Origin: an uncultured Parasphingopyxis sp.
Lineage (GTDB): Bacteria > Pseudomonadota > Alphaproteobacteria > Sphingomonadales > Sphingomonadaceae
DNA length: 64,000 nucleotides
Assembly (NCBI GenBank): GCA_947259005.1
Contig: CAMYKP010000008.1
Location: 40,803-104,802, forward strand
Direction: 5' to 3'
Part shown: positions 45,858 through 53,951 of the stretch, piece by piece
How the letters are laid out: the number at the start of each line of letters is the position of its first letter
How positions within the stretch are numbered: position 1 is the first letter of the stretch
The notes under the pieces: generated by a model
Told to the model about the DNA's origin: nothing
The model's database searches: none
The model's input: only the letters and a program-made list of their open reading frames with translations
Position numbers and translations under genes: made by a program

Positions 45858-47872
45858 GCAAAACGGTCCAATATTATCCGTGTCATCTATTGGAGAGTAT
45901 CGAGGCCGAACTCGACGATAAAGCTGACGACATTCTAGAGCGGCCAGACCCCAGGCACTCAGTCGCACCGCGGCTATCTGTCATTGTCCGAGGAGAAGGA
46001 CCAGAAGACCAGATTGCCGCTTGTCTGCACGCGCTGGGTAGATCGCTCGCAAAGGCGCAGTGCGAAGCCGAAGTCTTCATCCTGGCTGAACAGCCCGGCG
46101 CCAATCGATTGGCGCAACGCATGGCCGGCAGGGTGGAAGAGCGCATTCTCTCGCCCGGAGATCCTGCCGCGAAAGGCGTTAACGAGGCCGCCAATCGCGC
46201 ACGCGGTGCATGGCTTCTGATAATGGATGGCGCGCCAATACCGTTATCCGGGGCGATCGAAACGGCCCTCTCCCTATGGTCGCGTTCGCCCGGCACAGCC
46301 ACTTTGACAGGCCGCATTGTCTTGAGCGATGGCACGCTGGTTTCGGCTGGAGGTACGATCTGGAGCGATGACCGGCCTTCGCCCCGAGGTGCGGGAGAAC
46401 GGGCTAATGATCCGGCTTACATGTTTCAGTGCGATACGGATTTCAGCACCAGCCAATTCCTCATCACTGATCGGGAGACCTATCTTCACCATGAGGGTTT
46501 CGACGAAAGCTTGCCCTCACTGGAAACGGCGACAGCGGATTATTGCCAGCGCCTGACGACGAATGGCCAACGCCACATCTACTGTCCTTCTATCGTAATT
46601 GTCGACCGGTCTGCGCACGACCCAGTTTACGCCGAAGAGCGCTCGCGCGCGCTTGAAGCACACAAGGAGTTCGCAACCAGCCAGGCCGCGGCAGGAAAGG
46701 CCCGGTCACGCGACACCGGCAAACCGCATATCCTGCTGATGGATGACATCGTTCCGCACGACCTCATGGGATCGGGCTTCCCGCGCGCGCGCCAGCTGCT
46801 TGAATGCCTTTCGGAATGCGATGTCGAGGTAACATTTCGGCCGATGCGCGATCCGTCTGAAAGCTGGCGCAGCATTCGGGCGGTTGTGCCAGACACCATC
46901 GCGGTCATGCATCCCGGCAATGGCAGCCTGAAACGCACGCTGGCCGATCATGCGGAAAGATATGACGCCATCTGGGTCAGCCGCCCGCACAATATGCGCA
47001 AGCTTCTCAACAACCTGCCGCCGGAAGACCGGGACGGAGTACGGCCCTTTATCATCTATGACGCCGAGGCCCTCTATTCGGAGCGCGAGATCGTCAAGCG
47101 CCGCCTGCAGGGATCCCCCGTTCCGAAGGAAGAAGCGAAAACAATGATAGAGGATGAGCTTTCGCTCATCGGAAAGGCCAAACATATCCTCGCTGTCTCC
47201 GATGCCGATCGCGAGACGCTCAGCGGACAGGGAAATGCCAAAGTATCAACCCTCGGACACTTCCTGAAGCCAAGGGAAAGCAAGCCCGGTTTCGATCAGC
47301 GACGCGGCATCGTTTTTATGGGTGCGCTGCACGCCGAAGGCACGCCGAATGCGGACTCCCTGCATTGGTTCTGCCGCGATGTGTTGCCTCACATCCGTCA
47401 ATCCCTCGGTCAGGATATCCGGCTTCAGGTCATCGGGAAAAACAAAATTCCATCGCTCGAAGCGTTGGACGGAAAAGATCTCGATCTTCTCGGCCCGATC
47501 GACGATCCGACCCCGATCTTCGATGCTGCGAGGGTCTTCGTCGCCCCGACCCGTTTTGCGGCCGGCATTCCGCTCAAGGTTCATCATGCTGTTTCCTACG
47601 GTATTCCTGTCGTCACCACCGGCCTGCTGACGCGTCAGCTTGGCTGGGCTTCGGGTGTCGAGCTGCTGGCCGATGACGACCCGCATCGATTTGCCCAGCA
47701 TGTGATTGCGCTGCATTCGGAGCCCACGCTCTGGACGCAAATCCGGGACAATGCCGAACGGCAGCTGCGAACCGATTGTTCGAAACAGCGTTTCTACGAG
47801 GCGGTGGAATCCATTCTCACCGATCTGCGCGTGCACATGGCACGCAAAACGGGTGACGACGAACAGCCTTGA
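45854..47872 (+). CDS. Two-domain glycosyltransferase (GT2-like N-terminus, GT4-like C-terminus)
   Basis: This protein of about 672 residues begins at a GTG overlapping the previous stop (GTGA), with a GGAGG site upstream; the longer ATG frame from 45764 lies inside the previous gene. Residues about 35-250 look like a GT2 fold (RLSVIVRGEGPEDQIAACL, ANRARGAWLLIMDGAPIP), but the DxD is not evident. From about residue 295 a GT-B module follows (PHILLMDDIVPHDLMGSGFPRARQLLE, FIIYDAEALYSERE, RRGIVFMGALHAEGTPNADSLHWF, VFVAPTRFAAGIPLKVHHAVSYGIPVVTT). Such fusions build repeating polysaccharide. The missing DxD leaves it open whether the first domain is active. Confidence 0.83.
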   Translation: MSKTVQYYPCHLLESIEAELDDKADDILERPDPRHSVAPRLSVIVRGEGPEDQIAACLHALGRSLAKAQCEAEVFILAEQPGANRLAQRMAGRVEERILSPGDPAAKGVNEAANRARGAWLLIMDGAPIPLSGAIETALSLWSRSPGTATLTGRIVLSDGTLVSAGGTIWSDDRPSPRGAGERANDPAYMFQCDTDFSTSQFLITDRETYLHHEGFDESLPSLETATADYCQRLTTNGQRHIYCPSIVIVDRSAHDPVYAEERSRALEAHKEFATSQAAAGKARSRDTGKPHILLMDDIVPHDLMGSGFPRARQLLECLSECDVEVTFRPMRDPSESWRSIRAVVPDTIAVMHPGNGSLKRTLADHAERYDAIWVSRPHNMRKLLNNLPPEDRDGVRPFIIYDAEALYSEREIVKRRLQGSPVPKEEAKTMIEDELSLIGKAKHILAVSDADRETLSGQGNAKVSTLGHFLKPRESKPGFDQRRGIVFMGALHAEGTPNADSLHWFCRDVLPHIRQSLGQDIRLQVIGKNKIPSLEALDGKDLDLLGPIDDPTPIFDAARVFVAPTRFAAGIPLKVHHAVSYGIPVVTTGLLTRQLGWASGVELLADDDPHRFAQHVIALHSEPTLWTQIRDNAERQLRTDCSKQRFYEAVESILTDLRVHMARKTGDDEQP

Positions 47873-48943
47873 TCAGAGCGTCACAAGCACCGGGTTGCGC
47901 CAGAACTGAGTCCCGTCCCTGTTGACGAGGGGATAGTCCCGTCCGGAACGGGCCCAGAAATCGCCGCTATGCATTCCGCACGGACGTTCCTTCTCCAATA
48001 CCCATCCGCTTTTCATCAGAATTCCGGCGACTTGCCACTCGATCTCACGCGAGTGGGTCGCCACGATCAGGTGCCGACAGGACCGGTTGATCAGGCCGAT
48101 GGCGGACTCGATGACTTCATATTCGCTGCCCTGAATATCGATATGCATCACATCGACGATGCCGAGTTCGCCTATCACCTCTTCCACGGAATATGCGCGC
48201 AATCGGGCATGATCCTGATCGACGCCCCGATAATCCATACGGACACCTTCCGTGTCATCATCGAAGATCGCCGCGATACCCATATCGGCAGTGCTTTTCG
48301 CCAGCTTTGGAAAGAGCGCCTCGCCGCTGCGCGGAGCGATAACGCCAGCATAGACCTTGTGCGGGATATTGAGGACAGCATTATCCTCGCGATGCTCAGA
48401 TATAAAACCGCGGCGCACATCATCGCCTTCGACGCCTATAGCTAGGATGTCCTGTATCCCGCGGCGGCGCGCAAATACGCTCCCGGCCGTCATCCACGGC
48501 CCCCAGCCTGCACCCAGTTCAACGACGACGAAACGATCTTCGGCCCGTTCGACGCTTTTCAGCATGCCAAACCATTCGAGCGCATCGAATTCGAAACAAC
48601 CGTTGGGCCTGAAATCTGCAACGCTGCCGTCCTGGTTCGCCCATTTGACGGCATAAGCGGTACGAGTGCGAATACCGAAGGCGCTCGTGATGAAGCCCGG
48701 TTCCGCTTCCGCCGGAACGCGGTTGTCGAGGCAGAACTGAAAATCCTCATATGTCAGCGCGGCTTCATGATGAATCCCCTCCGACCGTTTCCAGACATAT
48801 TCAGGCAAACGTGAGAATTCGTCGAGAAAATCCCAAACATTATCGAATTTTTCAAGCCATTGCTCAATTTCACCGTCGCCAGCCGGCCGCCTGTTCAACA
48901 GCGTTTTGTAAGTCCTTACTATGGCGGCTTTTCTCAAGGGCAT
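47873..48943 (-). CDS. FkbM family methyltransferase with N-terminal DUF4214-like segment
   Basis: This is a 356-residue protein. Residues about 9-50 (VRTYKTLLNRRPAGDGEIEQW) resemble DUF4214, a short helical module often found beside glycosyltransferases and adhesins. The catalytic part is FkbM-like: FVVVELGAGWGPWMTAGSVFARR is the SAM loop, LAIGVEGDDVRRGFISEH follows, and IVDVMHIDIQGSEYEVIESA matches the conserved DIQG/E-x-E motif. It probably methylates a sugar of the glycan made here. The ATG at 48943 has an AGGG site 6 bases upstream; longer starts at 48973 or 48985 are possible. The preceding glycosyltransferase stop directly abuts this convergent stop. Confidence 0.85.
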   Translation of the reverse strand: MPLRKAAIVRTYKTLLNRRPAGDGEIEQWLEKFDNVWDFLDEFSRLPEYVWKRSEGIHHEAALTYEDFQFCLDNRVPAEAEPGFITSAFGIRTRTAYAVKWANQDGSVADFRPNGCFEFDALEWFGMLKSVERAEDRFVVVELGAGWGPWMTAGSVFARRRGIQDILAIGVEGDDVRRGFISEHREDNAVLNIPHKVYAGVIAPRSGEALFPKLAKSTADMGIAAIFDDDTEGVRMDYRGVDQDHARLRAYSVEEVIGELGIVDVMHIDIQGSEYEVIESAIGLINRSCRHLIVATHSREIEWQVAGILMKSGWVLEKERPCGMHSGDFWARSGRDYPLVNRDGTQFWRNPVLVTL

Positions 48944-49043
48944 AAAATTCCCTAACAGAAGCGCGTCGACCATGTCATCCGGCACAGGAACTTCGGTACA
49001 TTAGCTTGATGAAATTTCACTGACCGAGAATCGGCAATACAAA

Positions 49044-49118
49044 TGGTGCTGCTAGAGAGAATTGAACTCTCGACCTCACCCTTACCAAGGGTGCGCTCTA
49101 CCACTGAGCTACAGCAGC
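49044..49118 (-). tRNA. tRNA-Thr (anticodon GGT)
   Basis: The minus strand folds as a 75-base tRNA with encoded CCA (49044-49046). The acceptor arms GCTGCTG and TAGCAGC pair with one G-T. The D arm is AGCTCAGTGGTAGAGC, the anticodon loop TTGGTAA gives GGT (reads ACC), and the T loop is GTTCAATTC. Its 3' end faces the glycan locus. Confidence 0.97.
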
Positions 49119-49219
49119 GTGCCATTTGCCGGAATGCGGGCGTGCCTATGCGCGGGGAAGACCCGATATGTCAAGAACAACGCTTGGCTTTTCGCGCGGA
49201 TTTGGGCAGCGTGCCGGAC

Positions 49220-49336
49220 ATGACGGACAAGGATGAACGCGCGAAAAGGCTGGCGGAAGAACTTCGCAAGAATTTGCGGCGCCGCAAGGGGCAGGCGCGC
49301 GGGCAGGAATCGGGCGGCGAACCGACAAAAAAATAG
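49220..49336 (+). CDS. Small basic protein of unknown function
   Basis: This is a 38-residue reading frame from an ATG at 49220, very rich in Lys, Arg and Glu (ERAKRLAEELRKNLRRRKGQ). Helix is predicted throughout except the C-terminal tail. Short proteins with this pattern (AEELRxNLxRRKxQAR) are common in Sphingomonadales genomes. No function is known to me. The longer frame from 49043 overlaps the tRNA and is not credible. Confidence 0.6.
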   Translation: MTDKDERAKRLAEELRKNLRRRKGQARGQESGGEPTKK

Positions 49337-49352
49337 CGTTGCCAATTGCCGG

Positions 49353-49451
49353 TTACTGGGCGGTCTGTGTCCACACTATCCCGGTCAACAGGATGACCGA
49401 GACGATCATGGCAGGCCAGAATATTGCCCTGTTCAGTCCGCGCCGGGTCAT
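49353..49451 (-). CDS. Small single-pass membrane protein (hypothetical)
   Basis: This short frame of 32 residues starts at the ATG at 49451, with GAGGGG about 10 bases upstream. After a basic start (MTRRGLNR) comes a single hydrophobic segment (AIFWPAMIVSVILLTGIVW) and a short polar tail. Positive-inside topology puts the N-terminus in the cytoplasm. It lies 21 bases downstream of the aminopeptidase P stop on the same strand, so it could be co-transcribed. No family is recognised. A chance frame cannot be excluded. Confidence 0.45.
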   Translation of the reverse strand: MTRRGLNRAIFWPAMIVSVILLTGIVWTQTAQ

Positions 49452-49472
49452 AACCCTCAATCCCCTCTCGCC

Positions 49473-51269
49473 TCAATCGAGCGGCGCGCAGACCTCGCCC
49501 AGCCACGCTGCGGTCGCATCATCGAGATGCGGGCCGATCTTGGCGATCACATCGGCATGATAGCCGTCGACCCAGTCGCGCTCGGCCTGCGTTAACAGGC
49601 TCGTGTCGATCAGCTTGTGGTCGATCGGAGCGAAAGTCAGCGTTTCGAAGCCGAGCATGGTTGCCTCGCCGCCTTCTATTTCCCGTTCCCCGACGGCAAC
49701 CAGATTCTCTATGCGGATACCATATTCGCCGGTTTTGTAATAACCGGGCTCGTTGGAGAGAATCATGCCCGCATGGAGTGGTTCGTCCCAGCCGCTGCCC
49801 GGATAATTGGCTGCGCTGATCCGCTGCGGCCCTTCATGCACGCCCAGATAGGCACCGACGCCATGGCCCGTGCCATGACCGTAATCGAGGCCGGCCTGCC
49901 ACAGATGCATGCGCGCAAAGCTGTCGAGCTGGCTGCCGCGCGTGCCTTGCGGGAAAATCGCCGTGGCGAGCGTGATATGCCCTTTCAGCACGCGGGTGAA
50001 TCGATCGCGCATCTCGTCGGTAGGCGTGCCGACAATCACGGTGCGTGTCACATCGGTCGTGCCGTCGGGATATTGCCCACCGGAATCGACAAGGTAGATC
50101 TGGTCCATCTCGAGCGGCAGGCTCGATTCTTCGGTCACCCGATAGTGCGGCAGCGCTGCATGCGGACCGGCGCCAGATATGGAATCGAAAGAGAGATCGC
50201 GGAGCAGCGGATTTTCCTCTCGAAACTCTTGCAGCCGTTTTGCCGCCGACATCTCGGTCACGCCGCCTTTAGGCGCTTCGAGCGAAAGCCAGTGGAGAAA
50301 GCGGACCAGCGCCGCGCCGTCGCGAATATGCGAATCGCGGGAGCCCTGCAGTTCGACTTCATTCTTGATCGCCTTGGGAAGCACCGCCGGTTCGGTTTGC
50401 GACACGATCGTCGCACCGGCGTCGTCCAGCGCCTGAAAAATCGCGGACACGGCACGTTCGGGATCGGCGATGACCTTCTTGCCCTTGAGCTTGCCAAGTG
50501 CGCCCTTGAACGCGCTGCGCTCATGCACCCGCACGCCATTGCCCAAATGGCGCAGTACATCGTCATCCACCTTGTCCGGATCGACATAGAGGTCGGCCGT
50601 CGCATCCTTGTGGACGATGGCATAGGCCAGCGCGACGGGCGTGTGGGTGACGTCGGTCCCACGCACATTCAGCGTCCAGGCAATCGAATCCAGCGCTGCC
50701 AGCACGGCCGCGTCCACATTCTTTTCGGTCATGTCATCGGCCATGTCCTGGCGCTTCTGAGCAGAGGTCTTGCCCGCATAGCTGTCGTCATGGACGACCA
50801 GCTTGGCATCGGACGGCAGCGGCTTGTCCGGCCAGATTGCATCGATCGGATTGGTATCGACGGCGACAAGCTCCGCACCCTTCTCCGCCAGCGCCTTCGA
50901 CGCCGATTCCACCCATTGGCGGGTGTGGAGCCAGGGGTCATAGCCGATCCGCGCGCCATTGTCGGTGTGCTTGGCCAGCCACTCGGCAATGCTTGTCGCC
51001 GGAACGCCGACATATTCCCAATGCTTGCCATCGACCTGTTCGCGCACCTGAATTGTGTAGCGACCATCGGTGAAGATAGCGGCTTCTTCGGACAGCACAG
51101 CCGCCGCGCCTGCCGAGCCCTGAAAACCGGTCAGCCAGGCGAGCCGCTGCGCATATTCCCCGACATATTCGCTCATATGTTCGTCCGTCAGAGGGACAAC
51201 GAACCCGGCGAGTTTTCGTGCAGCGAGTTCTTCGCGCAGGGCTTTGAGACGGTCTTCATACGTGGACAT
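49473..51269 (-). CDS. Aminopeptidase P family protein (M24, Xaa-Pro aminopeptidase)
   Basis: This is a 598-residue M24 metallopeptidase of the long three-domain type, like eukaryotic XPNPEP1. Two creatinase-like N-terminal domains (FVVPLTDEHMSEYVGEYAQRLAWLTGFQGSAG; MSAAKRLQEFREENPLLRDLSF before the catalytic part) are followed by a pita-bread catalytic domain. Metal ligands are visible in YLVDSGGQYPDGTTDVTRTV (two Asp), HGTGHGVGAYLGVHEGPQRI (His), LSNEPGYYKTGEYGIRIENL (Glu) and the final Glu in FETLTFAPID. It releases N-terminal residues before proline in the cytoplasm. It is divergent from the S9 peptidase gene across about 80 bases. Confidence 0.94.
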   Translation of the reverse strand: MSTYEDRLKALREELAARKLAGFVVPLTDEHMSEYVGEYAQRLAWLTGFQGSAGAAAVLSEEAAIFTDGRYTIQVREQVDGKHWEYVGVPATSIAEWLAKHTDNGARIGYDPWLHTRQWVESASKALAEKGAELVAVDTNPIDAIWPDKPLPSDAKLVVHDDSYAGKTSAQKRQDMADDMTEKNVDAAVLAALDSIAWTLNVRGTDVTHTPVALAYAIVHKDATADLYVDPDKVDDDVLRHLGNGVRVHERSAFKGALGKLKGKKVIADPERAVSAIFQALDDAGATIVSQTEPAVLPKAIKNEVELQGSRDSHIRDGAALVRFLHWLSLEAPKGGVTEMSAAKRLQEFREENPLLRDLSFDSISGAGPHAALPHYRVTEESSLPLEMDQIYLVDSGGQYPDGTTDVTRTVIVGTPTDEMRDRFTRVLKGHITLATAIFPQGTRGSQLDSFARMHLWQAGLDYGHGTGHGVGAYLGVHEGPQRISAANYPGSGWDEPLHAGMILSNEPGYYKTGEYGIRIENLVAVGEREIEGGEATMLGFETLTFAPIDHKLIDTSLLTQAERDWVDGYHADVIAKIGPHLDDATAAWLGEVCAPLD

Positions 51270-51352
51270 GGCAATTGGCCTTTTTGATCGTTACTAGCGG
51301 CCTACATAGTCCCGCATCATGCGGCGCGCTACTGCCCGAAAGGTTAAACGTC

Positions 51353-53530
51353 ATGCCTCATGCCCGTCTGATCGCCGCCGCCAGCCTGATCGCCCTAGCC
51401 AATACCGCACCCGCCCTTGCCCAAGAAGAAAGCCCGTCCGTGCCAGAAACCGATGCCCAAACACCTATGCCTGCCCTGCCCGCTCCGCCCGTCGCCGACC
51501 AGCGCCCGCACAGCTTCACCATGCACGGCATCACCGTTGAAGATCCCTATTTCTGGATGAAGGATCAGGGCTATCCGGAAATCGACGATGTCGATGTGCT
51601 TGCGTATCTGAATGAAGAAAACGCCTATTTTGAAGCGGTTATGGCCCCGCACCAACCGCTCATCGATACGCTCTACGCCGAAATGCGCGGCCGGATGCCA
51701 GAAAATGATGCCAGCGCCCCCATCCCCGATGGCGGCATGGAATATTGGTATGCCTATGACGAGGGGCAGGAATATCGCAAATGGTATCGCCGTCCGATCG
51801 GCAGCACGAATGCGGACCAGTTGCTGCTTGACGAAAACGCGCTCGCGGCAGGCCATGACAATTTCAGCCTGGGAACGATTCAGGTCAGCCCCAACGGACA
51901 GTTGCTTGCCTATTCCACCGATACCGACGGTTCGGAACGCTATGTCCTTCGTTTCCTCGACCTGCAAACGGGAACGGTCCTGGCGGACGAGATTCCCGGC
52001 ACGCTTGGCGATGTTGTCTGGGCGGCGGATTCCAGCGCGGTCGTCTACACGCCCGTCGACGATAACTGGCGCAGCAAGGTCGCGATGCTCCATCGCCTCG
52101 GCACCGAAGCAGGCGCGGATACCGAGCTTTATCGGGAAACCGAAGAAGGCATGGAGATCGGCATCGATCAGACACAGTCCCGCCGTTTCCTGACGATCTG
52201 GGCAGGCGACAATGTGTCGAATGAAATCCGCTTGGTCCCGCTCGCCGATCTTTCGGCGGAACCCGTGCTTGTTGCACCAAGGATCACCAACCGGCTCTAT
52301 AATGTCGAAGAACGCGGCGACACGCTCTATATCAACACCAACCAGGATCATGTGAACTTCAGCGTGATGACGGCGTCTCTCGATGATCCCGGAACATGGA
52401 ATGAAGCGATTGCCGGATCCGATGATTTCTACATCACCGGCCTGACCGCCTTTGCCGATTACTTTGTCTTGGAAGGCCGTGAACGCGGCCTCGACCAGGT
52501 CCAGGTCTGGCAGTACAGCTTTGCACCGCCCGTTTCGGTCGCATTTCCTGAAGCCAGCTATGCGGCCAGCCTTGGTCCGGTCGCCGAATTCGAGACCGAT
52601 ACAATACGTATCGACTATGAATCGATGGTCACGCCGGACACCGATTACGCCTATAATGTCGAAAGCGGCGCGCTGACGCCCCTCAAGATCCAGCAGGTCC
52701 CTTCCGGCTATGATGCCGCCGAATATGTCACCGAGCGGCTGGAAATCGAAGCGCGCGACGGAACCATGGTCCCGGTTAGCCTCGTGCACCGTGCCGATGC
52801 CGAAATCGGCCCCGACACGCCCGTTCATCTCTATGCCTATGGCGCATATGGCTATGCAGTCCCGCCGGTCTTCTCCACGCGGCAGTTGAGCCTTACCAAT
52901 CGCGGCTTCATCTTTGCCATCGCGCATGTCCGGGGCGGCGACGATCTGGGCTATCAATGGTATCTCGACGGCAAGCTCGAACGGCGCACCAACACATTTA
53001 ACGACTTCATCGATGTCGCACAGGGCCTGATCGACCGCGGCTATACGAGCGCAGGCCGGATAGCGGCCTCAGGCGGATCGGCGGGCGGCGAACTGATGGG
53101 CGTCATCGCCAATCAGGCACCGGAGCTGTTCGGCGCAATCGTCGCCGAAGTGCCGTTCGTCGATGTTCTCAACACGATGCTCGACGAATCGCTTCCCCTG
53201 ACGCCGGGCGAATGGCCCGAATGGGGCAATCCGATCACCGATCCGGACGCCTTTCGCCTGATCCAGTCCTATTCGCCCTATGACAATGTGACAGCGCAGG
53301 ATTATCCCCCGATCATGGTGACAGCGGGCCTCAACGATCCGCGCGTTACCTATTGGGAACCCGCCAAATGGACGGCACGGCTGCGCGCGACACGCACCGA
53401 TGACAATCTGACCGTGCTGCGCACCAATATGGGTGCGGGTCATCAGGGCCAGTCAGGCCGCTTCGAGGCGCTGCGCGAAGAAGCGCAGGCCATGGCCTTC
53501 ATGCTGACACAGCTCGGCGTGGAGGAATAA
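51353..53530 (+). CDS. S9 family serine peptidase, oligopeptidase B-like, exported
   Basis: This is a 725-residue prolyl-oligopeptidase family enzyme. The first 24 residues are a signal peptide (LIAAASLIALANTAPALAQ), so it is periplasmic or outer-membrane associated. The beta-propeller starts around VEDPYFWMKDQGYPE. The alpha/beta-hydrolase domain holds Ser near residue 574 in AASGGSAGGELMG, Asp in AGLNDPRVTYWEPAKW, and His in GAGHQGQSGRFE. Features fit oligopeptidase B, which cuts small peptides after basic residues. The ATG at 51353 is chosen because it begins the signal peptide. The thioesterase gene starts 13 bases after its stop. Confidence 0.94.
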   Translation: MPHARLIAAASLIALANTAPALAQEESPSVPETDAQTPMPALPAPPVADQRPHSFTMHGITVEDPYFWMKDQGYPEIDDVDVLAYLNEENAYFEAVMAPHQPLIDTLYAEMRGRMPENDASAPIPDGGMEYWYAYDEGQEYRKWYRRPIGSTNADQLLLDENALAAGHDNFSLGTIQVSPNGQLLAYSTDTDGSERYVLRFLDLQTGTVLADEIPGTLGDVVWAADSSAVVYTPVDDNWRSKVAMLHRLGTEAGADTELYRETEEGMEIGIDQTQSRRFLTIWAGDNVSNEIRLVPLADLSAEPVLVAPRITNRLYNVEERGDTLYINTNQDHVNFSVMTASLDDPGTWNEAIAGSDDFYITGLTAFADYFVLEGRERGLDQVQVWQYSFAPPVSVAFPEASYAASLGPVAEFETDTIRIDYESMVTPDTDYAYNVESGALTPLKIQQVPSGYDAAEYVTERLEIEARDGTMVPVSLVHRADAEIGPDTPVHLYAYGAYGYAVPPVFSTRQLSLTNRGFIFAIAHVRGGDDLGYQWYLDGKLERRTNTFNDFIDVAQGLIDRGYTSAGRIAASGGSAGGELMGVIANQAPELFGAIVAEVPFVDVLNTMLDESLPLTPGEWPEWGNPITDPDAFRLIQSYSPYDNVTAQDYPPIMVTAGLNDPRVTYWEPAKWTARLRATRTDDNLTVLRTNMGAGHQGQSGRFEALREEAQAMAFMLTQLGVEE

Positions 53531-53543
53531 GGCGGGATCGATC

Positions 53544-53942
53544 ATGCCATTCTCTCACCAGATCACCGCTGGCCCCGAGCATATCGATATCCTCGGCCAT
53601 GTGAACAATGCGGTCTGGGTGCAATGGATTCAGGATCTCGCCGTTGCGCATTGGGAAGCGGTGGCTTCGCCTGAATATGTGGAGGCCTATATCTGGGTCG
53701 TGATCCGTCACGAGATCGACTATCTGCGTCCGGCGCTCGAAGGCGATATCGTGACGGGCAAGACCTGGGTGGAGGAGCCGCCCAGGGGCGCGCGCTTCGA
53801 CCGCTATATGGAATTTACCGGCGAAGACGGGAAAACCCTTGTCCGCGCCAAGACAACCTGGGCGATGATCGACCGGAAAACCGGGCGACCGCTCAGGGTT
53901 CCCATGACGGTCGCCGAACCCTTCCTCGCCGACGGCCCCTAG
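53544..53942 (+). CDS. Acyl-CoA thioesterase (hotdog fold, YbgC/FadM-like)
   Basis: This is a 132-residue single hotdog-domain protein. The catalytic motif is HIDILGHVNNAVWVQWIQDLA (Asp followed by G-H-x-N-N). The central strands YIWVVIRHEIDYLRPALEGDIVTGKTWV and the C-terminal ARAKTTWAMID-like segment fit acyl-CoA thioesterases of the 4-hydroxybenzoyl-CoA thioesterase/YbgC group. The acyl chain is not predictable. It is co-directional with the S9 peptidase, 13 bases downstream. Confidence 0.92.
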   Translation: MPFSHQITAGPEHIDILGHVNNAVWVQWIQDLAVAHWEAVASPEYVEAYIWVVIRHEIDYLRPALEGDIVTGKTWVEEPPRGARFDRYMEFTGEDGKTLVRAKTTWAMIDRKTGRPLRVPMTVAEPFLADGP

Positions 53943-53951
53943 GCAGCCGGC

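Noticed and set aside
49043..49336. 97-codon frame starting inside tRNA-Thr(GGT)
   Set aside because: Its first part is the complement of the tRNA. Only the last 38 codons, from the ATG at 49220, look like a gene.
49617..51287. 556-codon plus-strand frame opposite the aminopeptidase P gene
   Set aside because: Antisense shadow; Arg- and Gly-rich with no domain signature, while the opposite strand carries all M24 metal ligands.
51395..52957. 520-codon minus-strand frame opposite the S9 peptidase
   Set aside because: Antisense shadow of an intact peptidase with its full catalytic triad.
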